The notes: generated from the letters alone by a model not told the origin. DNA of 64,000 nt from Marvinbryantia formatexigens DSM 14469 (GCF_025148285.1 NZ_CP102268.1:1531001-1595000); one strand, 5' to 3'; positions 1 to 8,956 are shown, counted from the stretch's first letter. Program-made: numbers and translations.

Positions 1-2696
1 TCTGCGAGCGCCTGACGGATACCGCCCAGCAGCTTGCCGTATTTCGGTCCCACGGTCTTAAGCTGCGGCTTGAAATTGTAAGAAACATAGCTTCCCGCAT
101 CCTCTGTAAAGGTAACTTTCTTGGTGTTCAGCTCGTCGCGGATAATCTCTGTGAAGTAGGAATCCAGCTCCTTCGGCGCCTTCACAAGCATATTTGCAAC
201 CGGCTGACGGTTTTTGATATTTGCCGCGTTTCTTGCTGCGCGTCCCATCACAACGATTTTCAGCACCTCGTCCATATTTGCTTCCAGCTCTTTATCGATA
301 TGCGCCTCGTCTACGGTCGGGAAATCGCACAGATGCACGCTCTCCGGAGCGCTCTTGTCGATGCTGCATACCAGATTGCGGTAGATATCCTCGGTCATAA
401 ACGGGATCATCGGAGCCGCCGCCTTCGCCACGTTCACCAGAGCGGTGTAGAGCGTCATATAAGCGTTGATCTTATCCTGCTCCATACCTTTCGCCCAGAA
501 GCGCTCACGGCTGCGGCGCACGTACCAGTTGCTCATATCATCCACAAAATCCTGCAGCGCTCTCGCCGCCTCCGGGATACGGTAATTCTCCAGATGATTG
601 TCCACGCTCTGAATCATGGTGTTCATCTTGGACAGCAGCCACTTATCCATTACCGGCAGCTTATCGTAGTCCAGTGTATATTTTGTCGCGTCAAAATTAT
701 CAATGTTCGCATACAGCACGAAAAATGCATAGGTGTTCCAGAGGGTGCCCATAAACTTGCGCTGTCCCTCCTGCACCGCTTTTCCGTGGAAGCGGTTCGG
801 CAGCCACGGCGCGCTGTTGATATAGAAATACCAGCGGATAGCGTCCGCGCCGTAGGTTTCCAGCGCCTCAAACGGGTCGACCGCATTTCCTTTGGATTTG
901 CTCATCTTCTGTCCGTTCTCGTCCTGCACATGTCCGAGCACGATAACATTCTCATACGGCGCTTTGTTGAAAAGCAGCGTCGATTCCGCCAGCAGGGAAT
1001 AGAACCAGCCGCGGGTCTGGTCGACCGCCTCGGAAATAAACTGCGCCGGGAACTGCTTTTTAAACACATCCTGGTTTTCAAACGGGAAATGATGCTGCGC
1101 AAACGGCATCGCGCCGGAATCAAACCAGCAGTCGATTACCTCCGGCACGCGGTGCATCTGCCCTCCGCACTCCGGACAGGTGATGGTAATTTCGTCGATA
1201 TACGGGCGGTGCAGCTCGACCGTCTTTGCCGCCTCGTTTCCGCTCAGGTCATATAATTCCTGGCGGCTGCCGATGGAATGCTGATGTCCGCACTCACACT
1301 CCCAGATGTTGAGCGGCGTGCCCCAGTAGCGGTTTCTGGAAATGCCCCAGTCCTGCACATTCTCCAGCCAGTCACCGAAGCGTCCTTTTCCGATGCTCTC
1401 CGGAATCCAGTTGATGGTATTGTTGTTGCGGATCAGGTCCTCTTTTACCGCGGTCATCTTAATAAACCAGGATTCGCGCGCATAATAGATAAGCGGCGTG
1501 TCGCAGCGCCAGCAGTGCGGGTAGCTGTGCTCAAATTTCGGCGCGTCAAACAGCAGTCCTCTCTCGTCCAGGTCTTTGAGTACAAGCGGGTCCGCTTTCT
1601 TCACGAAAATACCGCCGAACGGCGTATCCTCCGTAAGATTTCCTTTGCCGTCCACAAGCTGCACGAACGGGAAATCGTATTTGCGTCCCACCTTGGCGTC
1701 GTCTTCACCGAATGCCGGAGCGATATGAACCACGCCGGTACCGTCGGTCAGCGTTACGTAGCTGTCACATGTCACATAAAACGCTTTCTTATGCTGCTTT
1801 TCCGCATGTACGGCGGCGCACTCATAGAGCGGCTCGTACTCCTTATATTCCAGGTCCTTTCCAACGTATGTCTCCAGAACGTCGTAGGCGTCCTCGCCGA
1901 GCACCTTATCGCAGAGCGCGTGCGCCATATAATAAACGCGCCCGTCCTCTTTCATTTTGACTTTTACATATTCTTCAACCGGATTTACGCAGAGACCAAG
2001 GTTGGACGGCAGTGTCCACGGCGTGGTGGTCCATGCCAGAATGTAAGCGTCCTCGTCCTTCACTTTAAAGCGGACGATGGCGGAGCGCTCTTTTACATCC
2101 TTGTAGCCCTGCGCCACCTCCTGCGCCGACAGCGGGGTACCGCAGCGCGGGCAGTACGGCACGATCTTAAAGCCTTTGTACAAAAGTCCCTTTTCCCAGA
2201 TCTGCTTCAGCGCCCACCACTCGGATTCGATATAATCATCATGATATGTGACATACGGATGTTCCATATCCGCCCAGAAGCCGACTGTGCCGGAGAAATC
2301 CTCCCACATGCCTTTATATTTCCAGACGCTCTCCTTGCACTTGTCGATAAACGGAACCAGACCATACTCCTCAATCTGGTCTTTACCGTCCAGACCGAGC
2401 TGCTTTTCCACCTCCAGCTCCACCGGCAGTCCGTGGGTATCCCAGCCCGCCTTGCGCGGAACCATGTAGCCCTTCATCGTGCGGTATCTGGGAATCATAT
2501 CCTTGATAACACGGGTCAGCACATGGCCGATGTGCGGCTTTCCGTTCGCCGTGGGCGGTCCGTCGTAAAAAGTATACGTCGGTCCTTCCTTGCGATTTTC
2601 CATACTTTTTTCGAAGATGTGGTTCTCTTCCCAGAACTTTTTCACATTCTTCTCGCGCTCCACAAAATTTAAGTTTGTTGAGACTTTGTCGTACAT
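1..2696 (-). CDS. ileS: Isoleucyl-tRNA synthetase, C-terminus beyond window
   Basis: This gene attaches isoleucine to tRNA-Ile in the cytoplasm. Translation from the ATG at 2696 begins MYDKVSTNLNFVEREKNVKK. It contains the class I HIGH signature as GKPHIGHVLTRVIKDM near residue 60 and the KMSKS loop as GQKMSKSKGNAVDP around position 890-905, both in IleRS context. The reading frame stays open to base 1, so only about 898 of an expected 1,030-1,050 residues are present. AAAGGAG lies 6 bases before the start. An Ile-type T-box leader precedes it, which independently supports the identity. The long plus-strand ORFs over this gene are antisense shadows. Confidence 0.97.
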   Translation of the reverse strand, partial: MYDKVSTNLNFVEREKNVKKFWEENHIFEKSMENRKEGPTYTFYDGPPTANGKPHIGHVLTRVIKDMIPRYRTMKGYMVPRKAGWDTHGLPVELEVEKQLGLDGKDQIEEYGLVPFIDKCKESVWKYKGMWEDFSGTVGFWADMEHPYVTYHDDYIESEWWALKQIWEKGLLYKGFKIVPYCPRCGTPLSAQEVAQGYKDVKERSAIVRFKVKDEDAYILAWTTTPWTLPSNLGLCVNPVEEYVKVKMKEDGRVYYMAHALCDKVLGEDAYDVLETYVGKDLEYKEYEPLYECAAVHAEKQHKKAFYVTCDSYVTLTDGTGVVHIAPAFGEDDAKVGRKYDFPFVQLVDGKGNLTEDTPFGGIFVKKADPLVLKDLDERGLLFDAPKFEHSYPHCWRCDTPLIYYARESWFIKMTAVKEDLIRNNNTINWIPESIGKGRFGDWLENVQDWGISRNRYWGTPLNIWECECGHQHSIGSRQELYDLSGNEAAKTVELHRPYIDEITITCPECGGQMHRVPEVIDCWFDSGAMPFAQHHFPFENQDVFKKQFPAQFISEAVDQTRGWFYSLLAESTLLFNKAPYENVIVLGHVQDENGQKMSKSKGNAVDPFEALETYGADAIRWYFYINSAPWLPNRFHGKAVQEGQRKFMGTLWNTYAFFVLYANIDNFDATKYTLDYDKLPVMDKWLLSKMNTMIQSVDNHLENYRIPEAARALQDFVDDMSNWYVRRSRERFWAKGMEQDKINAYMTLYTALVNVAKAAAPMIPFMTEDIYRNLVCSIDKSAPESVHLCDFPTVDEAHIDKELEANMDEVLKIVVMGRAARNAANIKNRQPVANMLVKAPKELDSYFTEIIRDELNTKKVTFTEDAGSYVSYNFKPQLKTVGPKYGKLLGGIRQALA

Positions 2697-2869
2697 AAAT
2701 GCTCTCCTTTCTTTTCTGAGGCGGCTGCGCTCCGCTTTAGCCGGTGCCAGGCGTGTGCCACCGGCACACAGCACCGCCCAATATCCGCACAAGTGCGGCT
2801 GCCTGGTTCGTTTCCCACAGGAACCTGCAGAACCTGCCACCGGCAGCTTTCTCCGGATGCCTGGCAACT

Positions 2870-2899
2870 AAAAAACCCCCGTCCGTAAAAGGACGAGGG
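2870..2899 (-). terminator. Terminator of the ileS T-box
   Basis: On the minus strand CCCTCGTCC, a short TTTTA loop and GGACGGGGG form a stem followed by TTTTTT. It lies just after the T-box sequence and so is the regulated terminator of the leader. The remaining 170 nt to ileS show no gene. Confidence 0.88.
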
Positions 2900-3213
2900 T
2901 CTCGCTGTACCACCTGTTACATTCTACTGCCATACGCATCACTGTCCGCCTTCCGCAGACAATCATTGATATGTGTTCCCTTTAACGGCGGAAAACCGTC
3001 GGGATTTACTTGCGCCACCGCGCTTTCAGTCCCGCTGCTCGGAAGGGATATTCCATCTGTGTTACTGGCGCCGGGCTCACACCCTCTCCGGCTCGCTGAG
3101 GCGTTCGCGACAGATGTACTGTCTTCGTCATGGCATGTGACATGTCCCTGGTTCACGGATTGCTCCTGCAATCCTCCCGGAAATCCGGGCTTCTGTCATC
3201 TGAACCAATATTC
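2870..3213 (-). promoter_or_regulatory. T-box leader (Ile specifier) of ileS
   Basis: A leader of about 340 nt separates the promoter from ileS. It carries the conserved T-box sequence AGGTGGTACAGCGAGAC (near 2898-2914), which pairs with the uncharged tRNA acceptor end. An intrinsic terminator overlaps the antiterminator. Upstream, a stem I-like region includes AGCGAGCCGGAGAGGGTGTG. The candidate specifier codon is ATC (3047-3049), inside GGAATATCCC, which fits isoleucine. Established T-box logic predicts read-through when tRNA-Ile is uncharged. The leader boundaries are estimates. Confidence 0.9.
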
Positions 3214-3219
3214 GCAAAT

Positions 3220-3248
3220 ATAATACCGTAAGTATCCTTTAAAGTCAA
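3220..3248 (-). promoter_or_regulatory. Sigma-A-type promoter of the ileS leader
   Basis: On the minus strand TTGACT (3248-3243) and TATTAT (3225-3220) are separated by exactly 17 bases. The -35 element overlaps the stop codon of the upstream kinase-like gene, so ileS has its own start of transcription near 3213. Confidence 0.7.
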
Positions 3249-3841
3249 GCTTTTTGTCGCTCTTTTATATAGTCCTCCAGAAAATCAACCGTCTTTTCCA
3301 GACCGAGGCGGCTGCTGTTGATAGAGAAATCATAATTTCTGGAATCGCCCCATTTACCTTCACAGTGATAATTGTGATAACGCTTCCGGTACCAGTCCGA
3401 TTTTTTCATTTTCTGCCGCGCAGCATCCTCCGAAAGATGATAGCGCTCCATGACGCGCTGCACCTTGCACTGCTCGTCTCCCAGCACAAAAATCGAGACG
3501 AGCGCCGGATATTTCCGCAGCTTTGTCTCCGCGCAGCGTCCGACTACCACGAAGGATTTTCCCTCCTCCGCCATGTTCTGCAGAAATTCAAACTGCATAT
3601 TTGCCACATGATCCTCCATAGAATTGGAGTGACCGCGCACCGTTCTGGAGAAAAGCTTCTTTTTGTGCTTTTCATCGTACTTTTTCAAGCTCTCCCCGTC
3701 AACATTTTTTCCTTCTGCAATCTCATCCAGAAGATTGTGGTCGTACAGCGGAAGCCCAAAGCGCTCTGCAAGTGCTTCCGCAATCACATGTCCGCCGCTT
3801 CCGAATTCCCTTCCCACTGAAATAATCAGTTGTTCTCCCAT
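3245..3841 (-). CDS. Cytidylate kinase-like (AAA_26) protein, copy 1
   Basis: This 198-aa protein starts MGEQLIISVGREFGSGGHVI and resembles the cytidylate-kinase-like family common in Firmicutes. The P-loop region is GREFGSGGH, with no Lys at the usual GK[ST] position, so nucleotide kinase activity cannot be assumed. Later landmarks are the FVVVGRCAE stretch and a basic C-terminal half. The start at 3841 is preferred over upstream in-frame codons because AGGGGGAAATACTT precedes it. A close paralog lies immediately upstream at 4035-4631, and many blocks are identical, for example SKLFSRTVRGHSNS versus KKLFSRTVRGHSNS. The pair points to a tandem duplication. The true substrate is unknown. Confidence 0.82.
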   Translation of the reverse strand: MGEQLIISVGREFGSGGHVIAEALAERFGLPLYDHNLLDEIAEGKNVDGESLKKYDEKHKKKLFSRTVRGHSNSMEDHVANMQFEFLQNMAEEGKSFVVVGRCAETKLRKYPALVSIFVLGDEQCKVQRVMERYHLSEDAARQKMKKSDWYRKRYHNYHCEGKWGDSRNYDFSINSSRLGLEKTVDFLEDYIKERQKA

Positions 3842-3940
3842 AAGTATTTCCCCCTGCCTTCTTAAATTCCCGCGGTTGTCCGGGCGTCCGCCCGGTATCA
3901 TTCTTTGTCCCACACGGACAGTCCGCCCTTTTCCCGTGAA

Positions 3941-3967
3941 ACAAAAACGGCGCCCGCGAGGCGCCGC
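3941..3967 (-). terminator. Intrinsic terminator after kinase-like copy 2
   Basis: The minus strand forms the stem CGGCGCC / GGCGCCG with a 5-nt loop (3948-3966), followed by TTTTTGT. It lies between the two kinase-like paralogs and would end or attenuate the permease-kinase transcript. Confidence 0.75.
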
Positions 3968-4034
3968 TTTCTGGCATGTCCGAAAGCAGCACCGCTGCTC
4001 CGGCTCGTCTAGCCATTATTATAACACATTTTTT

Positions 4035-4631
4035 CTATAATTGCATCTTTGTTCTGATAAATCTTTCCAGCATATCAGCAGTTTTTTCCAGACCGAGACG
4101 GCTGCTGTTTACCGACAGATCATAATTTCTGGAATCGCCCCACTGTCCCGGACAGAAATAATTGTGATAATACTTTCTCTCCCAGTCCTCTTTCTTGCAC
4201 ATCTGCTGCGCTTCGCGCTCGGACAGACCGTATTTTTCCATCACGCGCTTCACCTTGCAGTCCTTATCGCCCAGAATAAAGATTGTCACAAGACCGGGAT
4301 TTCCCTTTAAAATGTACTCCGCGCAGCGCCCGACGACCACGAAGGATTTTCCCTCATTCGCCATCTGTCTGAGATAATCAAACTGCATCTGCGCAACGTG
4401 CTCCTGGATGGAGTTGGAATGGCCGCGCACCGTTCTGGAGAAAAGCTTTGACTTCGGCTTTTCATCGTACTTCTTCAGACCCTCATGCGCAACATCCTTC
4501 TCTTCCGCGATGTGCTCCAGAAGATTGTAGTCATACAGCGGCAGGTTGAATCTGCCCGCCAGATCCTCAGCAATCACATGACCGCCGCTGCCAAATTCAC
4601 GGCCAACGGAGATAATCAGTTGTTTTTCCAT
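4035..4631 (-). CDS. Cytidylate kinase-like (AAA_26) protein, copy 2
   Basis: This 198-aa paralog of the 3245-3841 gene has the same length and begins MEKQLIISVGREFGSGGHVI. The P-loop variant (GSGGH, no Lys) and the KLFSRTVRGHSNS block are conserved, as is the C-terminal NSSRLGLEKT motif, so both copies appear under selection. The ATG at 4631 has GGAGGTGAGCGT directly before it. The gene starts 11 bases after the stop of the SLC13-like permease, which makes a two-gene operon likely, with a strong hairpin terminator after it. A regulatory or accessory kinase role linked to the permease is possible but is inference from position only. Confidence 0.82.
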   Translation of the reverse strand: MEKQLIISVGREFGSGGHVIAEDLAGRFNLPLYDYNLLEHIAEEKDVAHEGLKKYDEKPKSKLFSRTVRGHSNSIQEHVAQMQFDYLRQMANEGKSFVVVGRCAEYILKGNPGLVTIFILGDKDCKVKRVMEKYGLSEREAQQMCKKEDWERKYYHNYFCPGQWGDSRNYDLSVNSSRLGLEKTADMLERFIRTKMQL

Positions 4632-4642
4632 ACGCTCACCTC

Positions 4643-5992
4643 CTACAGATAACGCAGATAAATGCACGCCATCGCAATCAGCACCACAATAATCATGGCA
4701 GGCGCCATATACTTACAGTATTTGCCCCAGCCAATCATGTGACCGTTTTTCGCCGCAACGGAAATGCCGACAACGTTTGCGGAAGCTCCGATCGGTGTTG
4801 CGCTTCCTCCGATATCGGTTCCGATCGCCAGCGTCCACGCCAGCACCGGCAGCGCCACGCCCTGCGAAGCCGCCAGGCTCTTGATAATTGGTATCATGGT
4901 CGCCGCAAACGGGATATTGTCCACGAATGCGCTGGCAATCGCGGAAATCCACAGTACGATAGCAATCATCAGCATTACGTTGCCCTCGCTGACGCTTGCG
5001 ATAAATCCGGCGATGATTTCCAGAATACCGGTCTGCTCCAGACCGCCTACTACCACAAACAGTCCGATAAAGAACAGCAGCGTTTTATAATCCACCTTTT
5101 TCAGCAATACCACAGCGTCCCTGCCCGCTGTCAGCAGCGTAACGATTCCGATGACCGTACCGATCGTGGAAACGGTAAGTCCGGTCTGCGCATGTGTTAC
5201 CAGCAGAACGACAGTAACTGCAAAAATGATGCAGCTGATAGCAAAATCTCTTTTGTTCTCGATGGCATCCTTCGGGTCCAGACCGGTCGCCGGCACCTCC
5301 GCCTGCCCGCTGCCCAGCTCCTTATGGAAGCACAGGTAGAAATAAATAATAACGAAAACCAGGCAGATCAGCGCGATCACACCGGTGTTTGTGATGAAAT
5401 CGCCGAAGGTATAGCCCAGCGAGGTTCCGATGATGATGTTGGGCGGGTCTCCGCACATGGTTGCCGAGCCTCCCAGGTTCGCGCAGAAAATCTCCGCCAG
5501 AATAACCGGAACCGGATTAAACTTCAGAAGCCGCGCCAGCTCTACCGTAACAGCCGCCAGAAACAGAATAACGGTGATGCTGTCGATAAACATTGCCAGT
5601 CCGAAGGACATAATCATAAAGGTGATGAAAATCGGCACCGCTTTGTATTTTACCAGTCTTGCGATGCACAGGCAGAGCCAGCGGAAAAATCCGGCTCTTC
5701 CCATTCCCTCTACCATAATCATCATACCGGCGATAAAGAAAATGGTCTCCCAGTTGATTCCCGCCGAGCTCTCAGACGCCTCTCCCGCGGAATACCAGAA
5801 GCCCGGCGTGAAGATGCTGCCTATATTGAGCGTTTCGATCACCGCCGAGCCGCTGTGCATGCAGACGCCGAATACCAGCACGATCATCAGCAGACCGCAT
5901 CCCAGCGATGCCAGGTGACGCTCTATCTTTTCTGATACAATCAACGCGAACATCGCGATAAAGATTATAACAGCTACGATTTGTGTTACCAT
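4643..5992 (-). CDS. SLC13/ArsB-NhaD superfamily permease
   Basis: This 449-aa integral membrane protein has about 10-12 hydrophobic segments. It begins MVTQIVAVIIFIAMFALIVS. Features of the ion-transporter superfamily (CitM/ArsB/NhaD/SLC13) are visible: the NIPFAATMIPI segment and GGSATPIGASANVVGISVA near the C-terminus, and GGSATMCGDPPNIIIGTSLG mid-protein, which are the two inverted re-entrant-loop signatures. Candidate substrates include dicarboxylates, arsenite or Na+/H+, and the sequence does not choose between them. AGGAGGAAAAAGTTT precedes the ATG. It is followed 11 bases later by a kinase-like gene. Confidence 0.85.
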   Translation of the reverse strand: MVTQIVAVIIFIAMFALIVSEKIERHLASLGCGLLMIVLVFGVCMHSGSAVIETLNIGSIFTPGFWYSAGEASESSAGINWETIFFIAGMMIMVEGMGRAGFFRWLCLCIARLVKYKAVPIFITFMIMSFGLAMFIDSITVILFLAAVTVELARLLKFNPVPVILAEIFCANLGGSATMCGDPPNIIIGTSLGYTFGDFITNTGVIALICLVFVIIYFYLCFHKELGSGQAEVPATGLDPKDAIENKRDFAISCIIFAVTVVLLVTHAQTGLTVSTIGTVIGIVTLLTAGRDAVVLLKKVDYKTLLFFIGLFVVVGGLEQTGILEIIAGFIASVSEGNVMLMIAIVLWISAIASAFVDNIPFAATMIPIIKSLAASQGVALPVLAWTLAIGTDIGGSATPIGASANVVGISVAAKNGHMIGWGKYCKYMAPAMIIVVLIAMACIYLRYL

Positions 5993-6018
5993 AAACTTTT
6001 TCCTCCTCTGTTAAATTT

Positions 6019-6462
6019 CTAGTTTTCCAGGAAACAGTCCGTTTCCTGTCCGGAAATACAGAGGATATTCTTTTTTCCGTCCTGCCGGTGGGCATAGCAG
6101 ACGGCGATGCCCCGCCCGGAATTTTCCTGCATATATTCTGCGCTGCGTCGCTCCAGCAGCATCAGGGGACAGTACGGATATTCCTTACCCAGATTCAGAA
6201 TATCCCTGCTTTCCGCCACCCTGCGGCTGCGGGCCGCCCTCTGTATATGGGCGTCGGGCGCCTCATTGCCCAGCTGCTCTTCCGTGCAGACCTCCCAGTC
6301 AACCAGCCGGTGCACTCTCCGGCAGATCCGCTTGGTGTATGTTTCCTGCTTCATATCTGTGATAAAGGAATGCGCCTCCGCTTCCCCCTGGAATATCCCG
6401 GAGAAAAACACCATCACAAGGAGCAGACGGCACATCCATCTTCTTAACGTCGGTCTCTTCAT
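6019..6462 (-). CDS. Small secreted protein of unknown function
   Basis: The 147-aa product has a clear Sec signal peptide (KRPTLRRWMCRLLLVMVFF, likely cleavage after AEA near residue 29). The mature domain is cysteine-bearing, with Cys in KRICRRVHR, WEVCTEE, PYCPL, AVCYAH, LCISG and TDCFLEN. I do not recognise a family. AGAGGTGTATTT precedes the start at 6462. It lies 26 bases upstream of the permease gene, on the same strand, and could be its first operon partner. Six or seven cysteines in an exported protein suggest disulfides or metal binding, which is inference. Confidence 0.7.
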   Translation of the reverse strand: MKRPTLRRWMCRLLLVMVFFSGIFQGEAEAHSFITDMKQETYTKRICRRVHRLVDWEVCTEEQLGNEAPDAHIQRAARSRRVAESRDILNLGKEYPYCPLMLLERRSAEYMQENSGRGIAVCYAHRQDGKKNILCISGQETDCFLEN

Positions 6463-6580
6463 AAATACACCTCTTCGACGTCATTATAATCATTTTCAAA
6501 AAAAAAGCAATTCTTTTTTTCCACAGTTTTTTATCAAAATTTCATAGATTTTTAAGCAGAAATCTTTTTCGAAGTTTTTC

Positions 6581-6609
6581 TTGACATCCGTCCGAAGATA
6601 CTATATAAT
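6581..6609 (+). promoter_or_regulatory. Consensus promoter for the tRNA-Phe/tRNA-Gly pair
   Basis: TTGACA at 6581-6586, a 17-base spacer and TATAAT at 6604-6609 form a perfect sigma-A promoter. It lies about 65 bases before tRNA-Phe, as expected for a stable RNA unit. Confidence 0.85.
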
Positions 6610-6673
6610 TTCTGTTGTTGCAGGAGTGATGGAACAAAAGCTGTATCCATCCGGTCTCGCATCTTTCTTATCT

Positions 6674-6746
<73 letters not shown>

Positions 6747-6793
6747 TTATGCATGTGCAGCGGCGCATCATAACCTTACAATTTATATTTTCT

Positions 6794-6864
6794 GCGGGTG
6801 TAGTTCAATGGTAGAACACCAGCCTTCCAAGCTGGATACGTGGGTTCGATTCCCATCACCCGCT
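6794..6864 (+). tRNA. tRNA-Gly (TCC)
   Basis: This 71-nt cloverleaf has acceptor GCGGGTG/CACCCGC, D-arm TAGTTCAATGGTAGAAC, anticodon loop CTTCCAA (TCC) and T-arm GGGTTCGATTCCC. It lies 47 bases after tRNA-Phe and is probably cotranscribed. A TTTTTT tract follows. Confidence 0.97.
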
Positions 6865-6989
6865 TTTTTGCTGCTCATTTCTCTTTTAATTACGACAATT
6901 TACAACATTGTCGACCATATGTCTGTGTATGTACCGCACCTGCAGGAGCTGCTGCCGGCAGCTCTCTTCGGATACATGACAGCAAAGAC

Positions 6990-7011
6990 GGCATAGCCTC
7001 CCGGCTACGCC
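6990..7011 (-). terminator. Hairpin after the spoIIQ-like gene
   Basis: GGCGTAGCC and GGCTATGCC on the minus strand form a 9-bp stem around GGGA, followed by GTCTTTG. It lies 40 bases beyond the spoIIQ-like stop. The weak U-tract makes terminator function only probable. Confidence 0.45.
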
Positions 7012-7052
7012 GCCCTTCTTCGCTTCGTCTTCCACCGTCCCGGATGGTCTTT

Positions 7053-7832
7053 TTATTCCAGATACAGATACGGGTCGACCGGCTGCCCGTCTTTTTGCAT
7101 CTGAAAATACAGATTGCTTCCTTCCTCGCAGTAGTACCTGGTCGGCTCGCTCACATAGCCGAGAAGTTGTCCCTGCTCCACCACATCGCCCTCGGATACC
7201 GCCAGCTCTTTGAGCTGCCCGTAAACCAGGCTGTAATTATTCCCCAGATTCAGCTTCAGCGTGGTTCCGGTCTCCTCGTTTACGCCGATGGATTCCACAA
7301 TGCCTTTCGCGGACGCTACTACCGGATTGCCCGCTTCGCTGCTGATGATAAGCGCCGGATTATACTTGTACTGGTTGAGCGTCTTAAAATAAACGGTATT
7401 GTTCATATTATAGTCCATCAGTACGGTGCCGGCTGCGGGCCAGGCAAGCAGCGAATCGTCCTGAAAATTGACGGTCGGCTGCAGAACTGCCGTCGCTGAG
7501 GGAGAACTGACGTCCGCTGCCGGTTCCTCCTGCGCCTCCTCCGTCTCTTCCTCTTCCGGCACCGCCAGCGATGCCGGGTCCACATCCTTTTCATTCGCTG
7601 CCGTATAATCGTTCACCTGGGGCAGCTCCGCTACCACATCAGCGCCCGCCGCTTCCAGGTCCGCCGCCGTCGTTTCGCTCTCCTGCGTCACCGCCGCGTC
7701 CGGCTGTACCCCGCTGCTGCTGTCATAGCCAGCCCGGTACGTGGCAAACGCCACCGCGCCCACGAGGCAGAGTGTCAGCACACCCAGAGTTCCCTTGTTC
7801 TTCAAAATACGTAATAGATTTTCTTTTCGCAT
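7053..7832 (-). CDS. SpoIIQ-like protein with degenerate LytM (M23) domain
   Basis: This 259-aa protein has an N-terminal membrane anchor (GTLGVLTLCLVGAVAFATY), an acidic low-complexity linker (residues about 35-120) and a C-terminal LytM/peptidase M23 fold. The M23 zinc ligands are absent: the HxxxD position reads NPALIIS and the final HxH reads NLYFQ. It is therefore probably a non-catalytic interaction domain, as in forespore SpoIIQ, which pairs with mother-cell SpoIIIAH. The location directly after spoIID supports this. The ATG at 7832 is chosen because GAGGTG precedes it; an in-frame GTG three codons earlier lies inside that site. Confidence 0.8.
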   Translation of the reverse strand: MRKENLLRILKNKGTLGVLTLCLVGAVAFATYRAGYDSSSGVQPDAAVTQESETTAADLEAAGADVVAELPQVNDYTAANEKDVDPASLAVPEEEETEEAQEEPAADVSSPSATAVLQPTVNFQDDSLLAWPAAGTVLMDYNMNNTVYFKTLNQYKYNPALIISSEAGNPVVASAKGIVESIGVNEETGTTLKLNLGNNYSLVYGQLKELAVSEGDVVEQGQLLGYVSEPTRYYCEEGSNLYFQMQKDGQPVDPYLYLE

Positions 7833-7974
7833 ATCTGTCACCTCATATTATGTTCATTATGGTTCTACCCATATCATTTCCATAAATGAGGGATTTATAC
7901 AAAAAGAATCCGGGAGATTTCAGCTGCAACGGCATGAAATTTTATGGCGCGTGAAATTTCCGCATCATAATCTT

Positions 7975-8823
7975 TCAGTATTTTATCAAATCCGTGCCCG
8001 GATAAAAGTACGCGAGTATCTCTTTATAATCTTTTCCGGTGAGCGCCATCTGCTGCGCGGTGTACTGGCTCATTCCAAGACCATGACCGATGCCGTGTAC
8101 TGTCAGCCAGGTTTCCCCGCCGGTCGTGCTTACTTCGAAGTTTGCAGACGGCAGCCCCAGCAGATTGCGGAATTCTTCGCCGGACATGGTTTTCCCGTCC
8201 AGGGAAATCTGCAGTACATACCCGGTGCTGTCGCGCTCGGTTATCTGCATGTCCGCCCAGGAGCTGTCAATCTGAAGCGTAGTTTCGGCATCCGCCGCGC
8301 CCGTGTCCGAGGGGCAGACCTTCGACACCAGATAAGGATATTCCTCCGTGCGGAGCACCTCCTTCGCATCGCGTGTGTTTCCTGCACTGCACGCATGAAA
8401 GGAAGCCAGAATCGGTCTGCCCTCCCATTCCAGAACCTGTCCCCGCGTCTCCCGCTGTGCCCGCAGAAATTTTTCCGCAGAGCCCATGCGCTCCAGCTCC
8501 GTCATGGTCAGATATGCCCCGCTCTCCACCTTTCCGTCCGCTTCTATCTGGCGGTACAGATTGGTTCTTGCCGCGACCATCTGCGCCTTTACCGCCTCCA
8601 GGTCGTATCCCGCCGGTATCTGCGCCGCCGTCACTCCGATAACGTACTCCTCCAGCTCCATTTCCAGTGCTCCGCTGTTCGTCTTCACCGTAATGTAGTC
8701 CGTCTCATTTTTTATCGAGCGATAGATTTCGCTCATCCTTCCATCCAGCAGAAGCATCATGGCGCACGGGAGCACCAGCATCACCAGAATTCCGGTCAGA
8801 ATATATTCTATACGTTTTTTCAT
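7975..8823 (-). CDS. spoIID: Stage II sporulation protein D
   Basis: The 282-aa protein begins MKKRIEYILTGILVMLVLP, with one N-terminal membrane helix. It continues with the SpoIID core: LEEYVIGVTAAQIPAGYDLE holding the catalytic Glu region, VKAQMVAARTNLY, and the late HGIGHGLGMSQYTAQQMA motif. SpoIID is a peptidoglycan lytic transglycosylase of the engulfment machinery in the mother cell. The start at 8823 has GCAGGATTTAATT upstream; a longer in-frame extension lacks a ribosome site. The spoIIQ-like gene follows 142 bases downstream on the same strand, an order common in Clostridia. Confidence 0.95.
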   Translation of the reverse strand: MKKRIEYILTGILVMLVLPCAMMLLLDGRMSEIYRSIKNETDYITVKTNSGALEMELEEYVIGVTAAQIPAGYDLEAVKAQMVAARTNLYRQIEADGKVESGAYLTMTELERMGSAEKFLRAQRETRGQVLEWEGRPILASFHACSAGNTRDAKEVLRTEEYPYLVSKVCPSDTGAADAETTLQIDSSWADMQITERDSTGYVLQISLDGKTMSGEEFRNLLGLPSANFEVSTTGGETWLTVHGIGHGLGMSQYTAQQMALTGKDYKEILAYFYPGTDLIKY

Positions 8824-8956
8824 AATTAAATCCTGCTTTACCGTTGTTTTCCGGACATCAAAAATCCTTCCCACATCATGCCATCCGGGGCAATGCCAGG
8901 CATTTGCCCCCAACTACATTTTATGAGAAGGATTTCAGGATTATGATTATTTCCGG

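Noticed and set aside
300..2672. Two long plus-strand open frames (300-1256 and 1278-2672)
   Set aside because: They lie antisense to ileS, which shows all class I synthetase motifs and a T-box leader. Their His/Arg/Leu-rich composition is typical of shadow frames.
4739..5935. 398-aa plus-strand open frame
   Set aside because: Antisense to the SLC13-like permease. Composition is rich in Arg, His, Gln and Asn with no hydrophobic pattern, and it has no ribosome site.
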